Below, piece by piece: positions 35,183 to 44,338 of a stretch of 44,895 nt of DNA. The stretch's first letter is position 1. Every line of letters starts with the position of its first letter. Made by a program: the position numbers and the translations under genes. The notes under the pieces are model-generated. The model made no database searches. It was not told where the DNA came from and was given only the letters and a program-made list of their open reading frames with translations. The DNA comes from Gammaproteobacteria bacterium (GTDB lineage Bacteria; Pseudomonadota; Gammaproteobacteria; Pseudomonadales; Pseudomonadaceae), in the NCBI GenBank assembly GCA_018827205.1, contig JAHJXZ010000111.1, positions 1 through 44,895 on the forward strand, written 5' to 3'.

Positions 35183-36693
35183 GGTTGCACCTGCTGCTGG
35201 CCGTCATGTTGCTGATGCACCGAAGGCACGTGTTCGAGGCGTTCAATCAGCAGGCCATTGTCATCGGCGCGCACCCCGACCTTGACCTTGTCGCCCACCT
35301 TGAAGCCCTCTAGTAGCGCCGGGCTGGCAAGCGGGAAAAGCATGCTCATACCGGGCATGCCCAAAGTCTTGAATGGCCCGTGACTGAGCATCAAGCCATC
35401 CGCTTCGATGCCATCGATTTGCCCTTCAGCCTCGTGCAGTGCCGCCCCCAGTTTCACCTCGGCGGCAGGCTGGCCCAGACCTTGAACCTCAATACCGCGC
35501 AGGCTGGCCTCGGAATCCAGTAGAAACTGCCCGGAAGCAACCACCTGCTGACCCTCCGCGAGCCCTTCAAGCACCTCGACTTGACCCTCGGCCTCAGCAC
35601 CCAGGCGCACCTCCACCGGGCGATAACGCCCCTCAGCTTCAGCGAGCATCACCAGCGCACGACGACCACTGCGAATCACCGCTTCGCTGGCCACTAACAA
35701 AACCTCGCGCTCGGCTGGGCGAGTTAGCCGTACCTGAGCTGTTAAGCCCGGGCGTAAGCGGCCATCGCGGTTATCAAACTCGACCCGTACCTGCAGCGTG
35801 CGGCTATCCAAATTGGCCTGAGGCAAAATGGCCGTAATGCTGCCGCTGAGCACTTCACCGGGGAATGCTGGTAAACGCGCCTCGACCTGCTGACCCTTGC
35901 TCAGCCCTTTGGCCTTAGCCTCCGGTACGGCCACCTCCAGCCAGACCGTGCGCAAACCGTTGATGCTGGCCAGGGTTTGCCCTGCTGCCAGGGTCATGCC
36001 CTCACGCACATCGAGTTGTTGCAGCACTCCGTCGATGGGGCTGGTGACTGTCCACAGCGCCTGCACGTGGCCACTGCGCTCGACCTGAGTGATCAACGCC
36101 GGCGGCATACCGGCCAGACGCATACGCTGACGCGCAGCGCTTAACAGGCCAGGATCACCCGCATTACGCAGGGCCAGATAGTCTTCCTGAGCACTGACCC
36201 AAGCCGGCACCAGCAGATCGGCCAGCGGCGCGCCGGCTTGCAGCACATCTTCTGCGGCGCGGGCATACACGCGCTCGACGAAGCCGGCACTGCGCGCCTG
36301 CACCACGGCAGCATCACGGCTGTTAAACGCCAGACTGCCGACCACTTCCAAGCTGCTTGCCGCAGCCCCCCGAGTGACCAATGCCAAACGCATACCCAGG
36401 TTTTGGGTGATGCTGGGGTCAATGCTGACGGTGGCGCTGTCGCCGCCCTCGTCGGCATAGCGCGGTACCAGCTGCATATCCATAAAGGGTGACTTGCCCG
36501 GTTGGTCGAACTTCTGTTGCGGCACCATCGGGTCGTACCAATAGAGTACTTTGCCCTTATCCGCCATCGGCGCCATCTGGGTGGCATCAATCCCGTGGGA
36601 CATCGACGACTGCGCGACCCAGTAACCCCCTGCCGCACCTACGGCCAGCATCAGGCTCATCAACACGGTGCCTTTTACAGTTGCGACACTCAT
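35179..36693 (-). CDS. cusB: CusB-type adaptor with fused CusF-like domain
   Basis: Periplasmic adaptor of 504 residues, longer than E. coli CusB (407). Order: N-terminal membrane anchor (about 7-27), a heavy-metal-binding segment with [32 protein letters not shown] containing the Met ligands (SPFMDM), the barrel-sandwich and beta-barrel adaptor domains, then a C-terminal CusF-like domain (about residue 415 to the end) with [20 protein letters not shown]. In CusF the binding motif is W44-x2-M47-x-M49; here Met replaces the Trp position. The separate CusF chaperone of E. coli is thus built into the adaptor. It overlaps cusA and cusC by 4 bp each. Confidence 0.9.
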   Translation of the reverse strand: MSVATVKGTVLMSLMLAVGAAGGYWVAQSSMSHGIDATQMAPMADKGKVLYWYDPMVPQQKFDQPGKSPFMDMQLVPRYADEGGDSATVSIDPSITQNLGMRLALVTRGAAASSLEVVGSLAFNSRDAAVVQARSAGFVERVYARAAEDVLQAGAPLADLLVPAWVSAQEDYLALRNAGDPGLLSAARQRMRLAGMPPALITQVERSGHVQALWTVTSPIDGVLQQLDVREGMTLAAGQTLASINGLRTVWLEVAVPEAKAKGLSKGQQVEARLPAFPGEVLSGSITAILPQANLDSRTLQVRVEFDNRDGRLRPGLTAQVRLTRPAEREVLLVASEAVIRSGRRALVMLAEAEGRYRPVEVRLGAEAEGQVEVLEGLAEGQQVVASGQFLLDSEASLRGIEVQGLGQPAAEVKLGAALHEAEGQIDGIEADGLMLSHGPFKTLGMPGMSMLFPLASPALLEGFKVGDKVKVGVRADDNGLLIERLEHVPSVHQQHDGQQQVQP

Positions 36694-37937
36694 TGCTCAG
36701 CCCCTTCAAACGCGAAATACAAGCGGGCGCTTGTCAGCGCTCGCGCCTGGGCAAAGTCGATGTGTTTTAGGCGTGTCTCAATCAATTCGCGCCGCGCGGC
36801 AATCACGCTGGCCAACTCACCCGCGCCCGAGCGGTAGTCGGCCAGGCTCAGCGCGACCTTTTCCTCGGCCAAGGGCAACAGGCTGTCCTGGCTTCGACGC
36901 AGCGCGCGCTCAAGGCGCTGGTACTCGGCCAGATCACTGGCCAGCTGCTGCGTATGCTCGCGCTCAGCGGCGGCACGCCCGGCTTCCAGCTGGTTAAGCT
37001 GCGCCTGTTTGGCAGCAATGCGCGGGCTCTGCCGCGAGGCGGGGAATAACGGCAAGTCGAAGCTGAATTGCACACTAAGCATGTCGCCGAAGTTAGCGTC
37101 ACGGTTCTGGTAAGCCAGCTGCCAGCTCCAGTCCGAGGTTTTCTCGGCCACAGCCTGACGAATCTCGGCCTGCGCCTCATCGGCCATAGGGTCAAACAGC
37201 GCAAGCTCGGGATGACGCTGCAGGTTGTGCTGATAATGCTGGGCATCCACCGGCCAATTCGGCAGCGGCCCTGCCAGCGACTCGTCGCCACGCGGCCCCA
37301 CCCAACGCCGCAGGGTGGCGCGCTGCTGCAAGCGCTGCTGGGTCAATTGATCCTCTTGCTCGGCCAGCAACGCCGCCTCTTGCTTCGGCCCAATGCTATC
37401 GGCGGTGGCGCCACGACCAGCGCTGATGCGTGCACTTACGGCTTTGGCTAACAGGGTGTTTTCAGCGTAAAGATCACTGAATAGCGCCAGCTTCTGCTCG
37501 GTGCCGAGTGCCTCGATCCAGGCCAAGGCGGTTTCACGACGCACCTTAAGCCGCTCCACATGCTGGGCCTGGGTCGCGCGCTTGACGCCTGCCTCGGCGA
37601 CTTCGACTCGGGCCTTGCGCTTGGCACGACTGGGCACCTCTTGCATCACCCCAAGCATTTGCATGGTCATCGGCTCGGCATCGAAGCGCCCACGGTTGTT
37701 GCCTTCAATGGGTACGTTCTGCAAACCCAATAACAACTTGGGGTCCGGCAGCTCACCAGCGGGTATCGCTAAATTACGCGCAGACTCAACCTGCGCGGCT
37801 TGCGCCGTCAGCGAAGGCGCTTCGTACTCGGCAAGGCGCAAGGCTTCATCAAGGGTCAAGGCTGCTGCAGGCAGGCTGAACAAGGCAGCCGCCACAGCCC
37901 CAAGCAACCACATAGGGCTGCGGGAAAACATGTACAT
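36690..37937 (-). CDS. cusC: CusC-type outer membrane efflux protein (TolC family)
   Basis: Outer-membrane channel of 415 residues from ATG 37937, which has AGGA 9 bp upstream on the minus strand and gives a signal peptide MYMFSRSPMWLLGAVAAALFSLPAAA. Repeated helical regions and polar coiled-coil segments typical of TolC proteins follow (ALTLDEALRLAEYEAPSL near the N-terminus and an [16 protein letters not shown] end). The more upstream in-frame ATG (37988) lacks a signal peptide. The stop overlaps cusB by 4 bp. As first gene of the cusCBA operon it completes the tripartite pump. Confidence 0.9.
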   Translation of the reverse strand: MYMFSRSPMWLLGAVAAALFSLPAAALTLDEALRLAEYEAPSLTAQAAQVESARNLAIPAGELPDPKLLLGLQNVPIEGNNRGRFDAEPMTMQMLGVMQEVPSRAKRKARVEVAEAGVKRATQAQHVERLKVRRETALAWIEALGTEQKLALFSDLYAENTLLAKAVSARISAGRGATADSIGPKQEAALLAEQEDQLTQQRLQQRATLRRWVGPRGDESLAGPLPNWPVDAQHYQHNLQRHPELALFDPMADEAQAEIRQAVAEKTSDWSWQLAYQNRDANFGDMLSVQFSFDLPLFPASRQSPRIAAKQAQLNQLEAGRAAAEREHTQQLASDLAEYQRLERALRRSQDSLLPLAEEKVALSLADYRSGAGELASVIAARRELIETRLKHIDFAQARALTSARLYFAFEGAEQ

Positions 37938-38032
37938 AGTGGTAATTCCTGTCGAAGTCGCAGCCCATACAGAGCGCACAACAGCCACCGTATTGCCATC
38001 ACGGCACGGCGACGTTTATGACGTAGCAGGAA

Positions 38033-38362
38033 TCAGGCGCGGGGAGGACGCCAAGGCGCGGACTGAGGCCGCGAGGGGAGTACAGCATGCGCCAACCACA
38101 ACGGGCCACGCGCATTGACTAGAGGTTTGATAGGAAGCTTATAGCTGTCGAGCAACGGTAAAGTTGCCGTGGAACACTTAAGCATGTCTGGGCAAGGCTG
38201 ATTGCCGGCCGGCATAGCCATCTCGCCACAGCAGTCCATTTGCTGTTGGCTACCGTGATCCATCGGACAGATTTCGCCAGCCTGCAGCAAACCCGCCAGA
38301 CTCTGCACAGGCAGAATCAGGGCCAGGAACAAAACCAGATAGGCACGACGAAAGGCTTTCAT
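38033..38362 (-). CDS. Small secreted Cys/Met-rich protein upstream of cusCBA
   Basis: A 109-residue protein with a signal peptide (AYLVLFLALILPVQSLAG). The mature part begins with a metal-ligand-rich stretch: ICPMDHGSQQQMDCCGEMAMPAG, then PCPDMLKCST, giving six Cys, several Met and one His in about 45 residues. The C-terminus is Pro/Arg-rich (SRPQSAPWRPPRA). It lies 95 bp upstream of cusC on the same strand and is probably co-transcribed. It resembles small copper-cluster proteins (CopL or DUF2946-like) only in general layout; a role as periplasmic metal chaperone or sensor is inference. Confidence 0.72.
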   Translation of the reverse strand: MKAFRRAYLVLFLALILPVQSLAGLLQAGEICPMDHGSQQQMDCCGEMAMPAGNQPCPDMLKCSTATLPLLDSYKLPIKPLVNARGPLWLAHAVLPSRPQSAPWRPPRA

Positions 38363-38516
38363 GGCGGCAGTCTAGCCTTGTGCACGTATTTCAACAATTG
38401 CAGAAACCTGCCCTAAACCAAGCACGCATTGGCTCACTGCGTTTCTATGCACCATCCCGCAACGGGAACAACTGTGCTTAGCTTGAGTAACCCACAACCT
38501 AAATATCGAGCACCGC

Positions 38517-39280
38517 ATGCGCCGATTGCTCACCGCCCTGCTGCTCTGCGCGGGCCTCTGCCAGCCTGCACAAAGCCAGGAACAGATCCGTATCGCCATC
38601 GGCGAATGGCCACCCTTTATCGGCGAAGCGCTGCCGCACTATGGCGTAGTGCCGCAGTTGCTCAACGAAGCCTTCGCCACCCAAGGCGTGAGTGTGGAAT
38701 ATGGCTTCTTCCCCTGGAAGCGCGCCTACACGGAGGTCAAGCAAGGACGCTGGCAAGCCTCGGCCATCTGGGGCCGCACGCCTGAGCGCGAGGCCGACTG
38801 CCTGTTCTCGGCAGTGGTCTATCGCGATGAAGTGGTGCTGTTTTATCGCCGCGATAAACCCATAGCTGGGACGGCAGTCTGGCCGGGGCCGAGCAGCTCA
38901 ACGGCATGCGCATCGGCATTCCGCTGGGCTCGGCAAAGATGCCGGTACTGGAACAAGCCGAACAGCGCGGCTGGGTACAGTACGAAGCCAGCGGAGATGA
39001 GCTGATCAACCTGCGTAAGCTGGCCGCTGGACGCATCGATGCCGTGGATATCGTAAAAGGCTCAGGTAGCCATCTACTCAGCCAACTCAGCGCCAAGGAG
39101 CGCGCAAAACTGACCACCACGCAAAGCTACGAGACCTGGGACTACCACCTGATTTTCTCCCGCCGGCTACCTGAAAGTGAACGCTTGCAGCAGCTGTTCG
39201 ACCAAGGCCTGCGTGAACTCAAGGACAGCGGCCGTTACGCGCAGATCTGGCATCAGTTCAACTCACCCATCGCCCCCTGA
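38517..39280 (+). pseudogene. Orphan solute-binding protein (SBP_bac_3 type), broken by a one-base frameshift
   Basis: Starts ATG 38517 with signal peptide MRRLLTALLLCAGLCQPAQS and mature EQIRIAIGEWPPFIGEALPHYGVVPQLLNEAF and FFPWKRAYTEVKQGRWQAS, the family 3 pattern. The first frame loses homology after VVLFYRRDKPI (about 38860); the family continues in another frame as WDGSLAGAEQLNGMRIGIPLG to QIWHQFNSPIAP, ending 39280. One missing base near 38859-38870 restores a continuous 254-residue protein. It is likely a sequence error or a very recent mutation. It diverges from the Cys-rich gene and has no transporter partner nearby. Confidence 0.82.
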
Positions 39281-39385
39281 CAGCCCTAGCAGGTTGTTGA
39301 AAAACGGCCTGCGCTGCCTTCCCCTAGACTTTCCAACGATCTACTGACGAGCCGAGCCTCGGCAAAGCCTGTTACATCTGCTGGC

Positions 39386-39414
39386 TTGCTCATCGTGACC
39401 AACAGTCATAGCAT
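39386..39414 (+). promoter_or_regulatory. Candidate promoter of the TetR-HlyD-RND operon
   Basis: TTGCTC (39386-39391) and TAGCAT (39409-39414) with a 17-bp spacer, overlapping the operator. The -10 matches 4 of 6 consensus bases and the -35 only 3, so this is a moderate prediction. Confidence 0.4.
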
Positions 39415-39427
39415 GACCGCCGGTCAC
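39395..39427. promoter_or_regulatory. 33-bp nested dyad, candidate double TetR operator
   Basis: Symmetrical about AGC (39410-39412): inner arms GTCAT/ATGAC and outer arms GTGACC/GGTCAC, with 4-bp gaps. It can equally be read as two tandem sites, TGACCAACAGTCA (39396-39408) and TGACCGCCGGTCA (39414-39426), 18 bp apart, each TGAC-N5-GTCA, the arrangement expected for two TetR dimers. It overlaps the candidate promoter and lies 13 bp before the TetR gene. Confidence 0.65.
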
Positions 39428-39439
39428 AACTTTTGATAA

Positions 39440-40102
39440 ATGCCCATGCGCTACCAAGATCAACTCTTTGAACAACGCGAGCATGCCCTCCTCGCCGCCG
39501 CCCGTCAGCTGTTTGCCGAGCAGCCCTGGGACCGCGTGACCATTGCCGAAGTGGCGATTGCCGCCGGTATCGGCAAAGGCACGGTGTACAAGCACTTCCC
39601 CAGCAAGGAAGCACTGTATGCACGCTTGGTACTCGACCTCAGCCGCGAAAACCTCTTGGAACTGCGCGAGCTGCATGCCGCCAGCCCAGCGCAGGACGCC
39701 ATGCGCCGGGTGATCCGCCGCGCTTTCGAGCAGATGCTGGCCAATCCGATCCAGGCGCAACTATGCCTGCACTGCGATCGCCCAGAGTTTCAGGAACGCC
39801 TGGAAGCTCCGTACCGCCAGCAGTTCCTCGATATAGAGTACGAATATCAGCTGTTTTTCGGCGACATGCTCAACGTCACCCTGAACAACCAGGCCCTTAG
39901 CCAGAGCGACTGTCAGAACCTGCTATGGGGCGTCGAGGCCTGCGTTAACGGGGTGATGGCGCGCATCGCCTCCGGTGGCTTCGCCCACTGGGCTGAGCCA
40001 ATTGCCCTGGATGACTACTTCGCCCGCGTCAGCGACTTCATCATTGCCGGCCTGTGCGCCCAGGCAACCGCCCTACTTGCCACCTCTAATAGTCACGAGT
40101 AA
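39440..40102 (+). CDS. TetR-family repressor of the RND efflux operon
   Basis: A 220-residue regulator with an N-terminal HTH: REHALLAAARQLFAEQPWDRVTIAEVAIAAGIGKGTVYKHFPSKEALYARL. The helical C-terminal ligand domain contains several Cys (LCLHCDRPEF, SDCQNL, VEACVNG). ATG at 39440 (MPMRY) or 39446 (MRY) are both possible; neither has a strong Shine-Dalgarno. The HlyD gene starts 6 bp after its stop, so it is the first gene of the operon, presumably repressing itself and the pump through the dyad upstream. The arrangement is like mexL-mexJ-mexK, but no orthology is claimed. Confidence 0.87.
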   Translation: MPMRYQDQLFEQREHALLAAARQLFAEQPWDRVTIAEVAIAAGIGKGTVYKHFPSKEALYARLVLDLSRENLLELRELHAASPAQDAMRRVIRRAFEQMLANPIQAQLCLHCDRPEFQERLEAPYRQQFLDIEYEYQLFFGDMLNVTLNNQALSQSDCQNLLWGVEACVNGVMARIASGGFAHWAEPIALDDYFARVSDFIIAGLCAQATALLATSNSHE

Positions 40103-40107
40103 CCGCC

Positions 40108-41190
40108 ATGTTCACTCAGCTGTCCAAACGCCCCTGGTTAATCGCCATCGCCATCAGTCTATTGCTCGTGCTCTGGCTGCTCAGCGGCTCGCTGTTCAAG
40201 GCGCAGGAAACTGCCTCAGCCGATGCTCCTGCAGAGGTAAAGGGCCTGACCAAGGTTGAAGTGCAGTGGCTGGAAGCCAGCCCAATGCAGCGCCAGCATG
40301 TGGTACAGGGGCAGATCGAAGCCTGGCGACGGGTCGAGTTACGCTCGCAGATCAGTGGCACGGTGATTCGTCTGGATCAGGACAAGGGCAGCCCGGTCAA
40401 GCAAGGCCAACTGCTGCTCAGCCTGTCCACGGATAACCGCCCAGCCCAGGTGGCCAAGGGTGAGGCCGATGTACGTCAGCGCGCCGCCGATGCCAGCGCC
40501 GCCGACCGCCTGCGTGAACGCAACATGATTTCCACCAACGAGCTGATTCGCCTGCAGAGCGAGTTGGCCAAGGCCCGCGCCGAGCTGGACCTGGCGCGCA
40601 TTCAGCTGGGCAATACACAGATCAGCGCGCCCTTTGCCGGGGTGTATGACCAGCGCATGGTCGAGCTCGGCGATTTTGTGCAGCCAGGGCAAAGCTTGCT
40701 GACCCTGGTCGACATCAGCCAGCTCAAGGTCAGCGCGCAGATCGCTCAGCAGGAAGTCACCCAGCTCAAGCTTGGTCAGCCGGTTAAGGTCGAACTCCTC
40801 GACGGCCGCGAATTACAGGGTGAGCTGCATTTTATCGCCGCAGCCGCCGACCCCGGCTCACGCAGCTTCCGCATCGAGGTCAAGGTCGATAACCCCCAGG
40901 CCCTGCGCCTGGCGGGTGCCAGCGCGACCCTGCATGTACAAACCGGCGAAGCCCTGGCCCATCGCCTGTCGCCTGCCTTGCTGAGCCTGGATAAAGCCGG
41001 CCGGCATGGCGTCAAGTGGGTCGATGACGAGCAAACGGTGCAGTTCACCCCGGTGCAGTTGATCAGCGTCGACAACCAGGGCGCCTGGGTCAGCGGCCTG
41101 CCGCACAAAGTGGCCTTGATTACCCTCGGCCAGGGCTTTGTCGAGCCGGGTCAGCAGGTGATCAGCCAGCTGGCCAAAGGGGGCAGCTGA
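40108..41190 (+). CDS. RND efflux adaptor (HlyD/MexA-like membrane fusion protein)
   Basis: Periplasmic adaptor of 360 residues with an N-terminal membrane anchor (about 10-28, LIAIAISLLLVLWLLSGSLF). A lipoyl-like segment (RVELRSQISGTVIRLDQDKGSPVKQGQLLLSL), helical hairpin (about 110-165) and barrel with ISAPFAGVYDQRMVELGDFVQPGQSLL follow. It lacks a lipobox, so it is anchored by the helix. Two bp separate its stop region from the RND start, so they form one unit. Confidence 0.92.
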   Translation: MFTQLSKRPWLIAIAISLLLVLWLLSGSLFKAQETASADAPAEVKGLTKVEVQWLEASPMQRQHVVQGQIEAWRRVELRSQISGTVIRLDQDKGSPVKQGQLLLSLSTDNRPAQVAKGEADVRQRAADASAADRLRERNMISTNELIRLQSELAKARAELDLARIQLGNTQISAPFAGVYDQRMVELGDFVQPGQSLLTLVDISQLKVSAQIAQQEVTQLKLGQPVKVELLDGRELQGELHFIAAAADPGSRSFRIEVKVDNPQALRLAGASATLHVQTGEALAHRLSPALLSLDKAGRHGVKWVDDEQTVQFTPVQLISVDNQGAWVSGLPHKVALITLGQGFVEPGQQVISQLAKGGS

Positions 41191-41191
41191 T

Positions 41192-44100
41192 ATGCATAGC
41201 CTGATAGCTGCGGCGCTGGACCGTAGCCGCACCAGCCTGCTGGTCTTGCTGTTTCTGATGCTTGGGGGCATAGCAGCCTATTTCGCCATTCCCAAGGAAG
41301 CCAACCCGGACGTCAGCATTCCAATCATCTATGTATCGGTGAGCCTTGAAGGGATCAGCCCGGAAGACGCCGAACGCCTGTTAGTACGCCCCCTGGAGCA
41401 GGAGCTGCGCAGCCTGGAGGGCGTCAAGGAAATGCGCTCCATGGCCAGCGAGGGCCATGCCTCGGTGACTCTGGAATTTGATGCCGGCTTCAACGCCAAG
41501 CTGGCACTGGCCGATGTACGTGAGAAGGTCGATACCGCCCGCAGCAAGCTGCCGGAAGAAGCCGATGAACCCACGGTCAATGAGGTCAACGTGGCGCTGT
41601 TTCCGGTGCTATCGATTGGCCTGTCCGGGCCAATTGCCGAAACCGAACTGGTGTACATCGCCCGTCGCCTGAAAGAGAACGTTGAAGGCATCGCCGAAGT
41701 ACTGTCGGTGGAAATTGGTGGCGATCGCGAAGACCTGTTGGAAATCGTCGTCGACCCGCAGGTGCTCGACAGCTACGGCATCGATTACAACGAGCTGTTC
41801 AACCTGGTCAGCCGCAACAACCGCCTGGTCGCCGCCGGCAGCCTGGACACCGGCGCCGGGCGCATGAGCATGAAAGTGCCCGGGGTGATCGAAAACCTCG
41901 AAGACGTGCTGTCCATGCCAATCAAGGTAGTGGGCAACAGCGTGGTGACCTTCGGCGATGTCGCCACCATTCACCGCACCTTCAAGGACCCCACCGGCTA
42001 CGCGCGGATCAATGGCCAGCCAGCGGTGGTGCTGGAGGTTTCCAAGCGCAGCGGCGCGAACATCATCGACACCATCGAGCAGGTCAAGGCGCTGATGGTC
42101 AAAGCCCAGCCGCTGCTGCCTGAAGGGCTCAAGGTCAGCTACATCATGGATCAGTCGCAGCAGGTAAAAACCATGCTCAGCGACCTGCTCAACAACGTGA
42201 TAACCGCCATCGTTCTGGTGCTGATTCTGGTGGTGGCGAGCATGGGCATGCGCTCGGCATTGCTGGTTGGGCTAACGATTCCGGGGGCTTTTCTGACGGG
42301 CATCCTGCTGATCTGGATGCTCGGTTTCACCCTCAACATCGTCGTGCTATTCAGCCTGATTCTGGTCGCCGGCATGCTGGTGGACGGCGCCATCGTGGTC
42401 TCCGAGCTGGCCGACCGTTACCTGCATCAGGGGCAAACGCCGCGCCAGGCCTGGGCCAACGCCGCCATGCGGATGGCCTGGCCGGTAATCGCGTCCACCG
42501 CCACCACCTTGGTGGTGTTCCTGCCGCTGCTGTTCTGGCCAGGCGTGGTCGGCCAGTTTATGAAATACCTGCCGGCCACGGTGATCGTCTGTCTGCTCGC
42601 GTCGTTGGCCATGGCCCTGGTGTTTCTGCCGGTACTTGGTGCGGTCACTGGCGGCCAACCGCTGCCGCAATCGACTCAGCCGGGCCGAGGTGCCGTGGGT
42701 TATCGCAAGCTGCTAGGCACCCTGCTGAAACGACCTGGCCTGACCTTGCTGGGTATTCTCGCGGTCATTGCGCTGATCTATACCGCCTACGGCCGCTTCA
42801 ACCATGGCGTGGAATTCTTCCCCGAAACCGAGCCGGAAAGTGCGCAGATCTGGCTGCGTGCTCGTGGTGATTTATCAGTGCAGGAGAAGGACGCCCTACT
42901 GCAACAGGTGGAAAAACGCCTGCTCGGCATGAGCGAGGTTAAGGCGCTGTATGCTCGTTCCCTGGCACAGCCGGACGGCCAGCTCGGTGCAGATGTAATC
43001 GGCACCCTGCAATTCCAGTTCGTCGAATGGCACGATCGACGCTCGGCCAGCAAGATTCTCGCAGACATGAGCACGCGTACAGCCGACATCCCCGGCATTG
43101 TTCTGGAGTTCCGCAAACAGGAGGAAGGCCCGAGCAGCGGTAAACCACTCAAGCTGCAAATCAGCTCCCATGATTTCCAGCAGGCCGACCTGTATGTAGA
43201 CACGCTACGCGACACCATGCAGCGCATTGGCGGCTTCAAGGATATTGAAGATGACCGCGCATTGCCGGGTATCGAATGGCGGATCAAGGTCGACCGCGAA
43301 GCCGCCGCACGCTTCGGCGCCGATGTGCTGAGCGTGGGTAATGCGGTGCAGATGGTCACCAACGGTCTCAAGCTAGCGACTTATCGCCCAGAGGATGCTA
43401 CCGACGAAGTCGATATCCGCGTGCGTCTGCCCGCCAACTGGCGCTCCCTCGACCAGCTCGGCCGCCTGACCCTGAATACACCGGCCGGGCAGATCCCGCT
43501 GAGCAACTTCGTCTCATTAGAGCAGGCACCCAAAGTCGGCACCCTGCGCCGGGTCGATGGCAACCGCACCATCACCCTGCAAGCAGATTTGGCCGAAGGC
43601 GCTCAATTGGCAGAACGCCAAAGCGCACTGGAAAAAGCCATGGGCACACTCCCCAGCGATGTGCAGCTTAAAGTAGCCGGCGAAGGCGCAGACCAAAAAC
43701 AGGCGGCGACCTTCCTTGGTACCGCCTTTGCGGTGGCAATCTTCCTGATGTTTATCATACTGGTGACCCAGTTCAACAGCATTTATCAGTCACTGCTGGT
43801 GCTCTCAGCCATCGTCCTGTCGACAGCTGGCGTGCTGATGGGGCTGCTGGTCAACGGTCAGTCCTTTGGCGTCGTCATGGTCGGCATGGGGCTGATTGCC
43901 CTGGCAGGGATTGTGGTGAACAACAATATCATCCTGATCGACACCTACAACCAACTGCGTCGCCAGGGTTTAGAGCCCCGCGCCGCGGCGCTGGAAACCG
44001 GCAGCCTGCGTCTGCGCCCAGTACTCCTCACTGCAGTGACCACGGTACTGGGGCTGGTGCCAATGGTGGTGGGAATCAACGTCGATCTACTCACGCCGAG

Positions 44101-44338
44101 CCTGGGCCTTGGCGCACCGTCGACTCAATGGTGGACCCAGCTATCCAGCGCCATCGCCGGCGGCCTGACTTTCGCCACCGTCCTGACCCTGTTGCTGACG
44201 CCTTGCCTGTTGGTTCTCGGCTCGCGTTTCGAACGGCGCCCGCCACCGCTGGAGACCTTCGACGATGACCTGCTCGACCTGCCAGAACACCTGCTGGCCA
44301 GTGCGACAGGTAAGACCGAGCTGCAACGCACGCCATAG
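41192..44338 (+). CDS. RND efflux pump, HAE1-like (AcrB/MmpL-type)
   Basis: Proton-driven inner-membrane exporter of 1048 residues. N-terminal first helix (RTSLLVLLFLMLGGIAAYFAI) and PKEANPDVSIPIIYVSVSLEGISPEDAERLLVRPLEQEL are typical of a Pseudomonas HAE-like RND subgroup. TM4 carries D398 in AGMLVDGAIVVSELAD, with Gly where AcrB has a second Asp. A FFPETEPESAQIWLRARGD repeat begins the second half. The operon has no outer-membrane channel gene, so another OprM/TolC protein must be used. The substrate is unknown; drugs or solvents are plausible by family. The stop abuts a MITE-like repeat. Confidence 0.92.
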   Translation: MHSLIAAALDRSRTSLLVLLFLMLGGIAAYFAIPKEANPDVSIPIIYVSVSLEGISPEDAERLLVRPLEQELRSLEGVKEMRSMASEGHASVTLEFDAGFNAKLALADVREKVDTARSKLPEEADEPTVNEVNVALFPVLSIGLSGPIAETELVYIARRLKENVEGIAEVLSVEIGGDREDLLEIVVDPQVLDSYGIDYNELFNLVSRNNRLVAAGSLDTGAGRMSMKVPGVIENLEDVLSMPIKVVGNSVVTFGDVATIHRTFKDPTGYARINGQPAVVLEVSKRSGANIIDTIEQVKALMVKAQPLLPEGLKVSYIMDQSQQVKTMLSDLLNNVITAIVLVLILVVASMGMRSALLVGLTIPGAFLTGILLIWMLGFTLNIVVLFSLILVAGMLVDGAIVVSELADRYLHQGQTPRQAWANAAMRMAWPVIASTATTLVVFLPLLFWPGVVGQFMKYLPATVIVCLLASLAMALVFLPVLGAVTGGQPLPQSTQPGRGAVGYRKLLGTLLKRPGLTLLGILAVIALIYTAYGRFNHGVEFFPETEPESAQIWLRARGDLSVQEKDALLQQVEKRLLGMSEVKALYARSLAQPDGQLGADVIGTLQFQFVEWHDRRSASKILADMSTRTADIPGIVLEFRKQEEGPSSGKPLKLQISSHDFQQADLYVDTLRDTMQRIGGFKDIEDDRALPGIEWRIKVDREAAARFGADVLSVGNAVQMVTNGLKLATYRPEDATDEVDIRVRLPANWRSLDQLGRLTLNTPAGQIPLSNFVSLEQAPKVGTLRRVDGNRTITLQADLAEGAQLAERQSALEKAMGTLPSDVQLKVAGEGADQKQAATFLGTAFAVAIFLMFIILVTQFNSIYQSLLVLSAIVLSTAGVLMGLLVNGQSFGVVMVGMGLIALAGIVVNNNIILIDTYNQLRRQGLEPRAAALETGSLRLRPVLLTAVTTVLGLVPMVVGINVDLLTPSLGLGAPSTQWWTQLSSAIAGGLTFATVLTLLLTPCLLVLGSRFERRPPPLETFDDDLLDLPEHLLASATGKTELQRTP

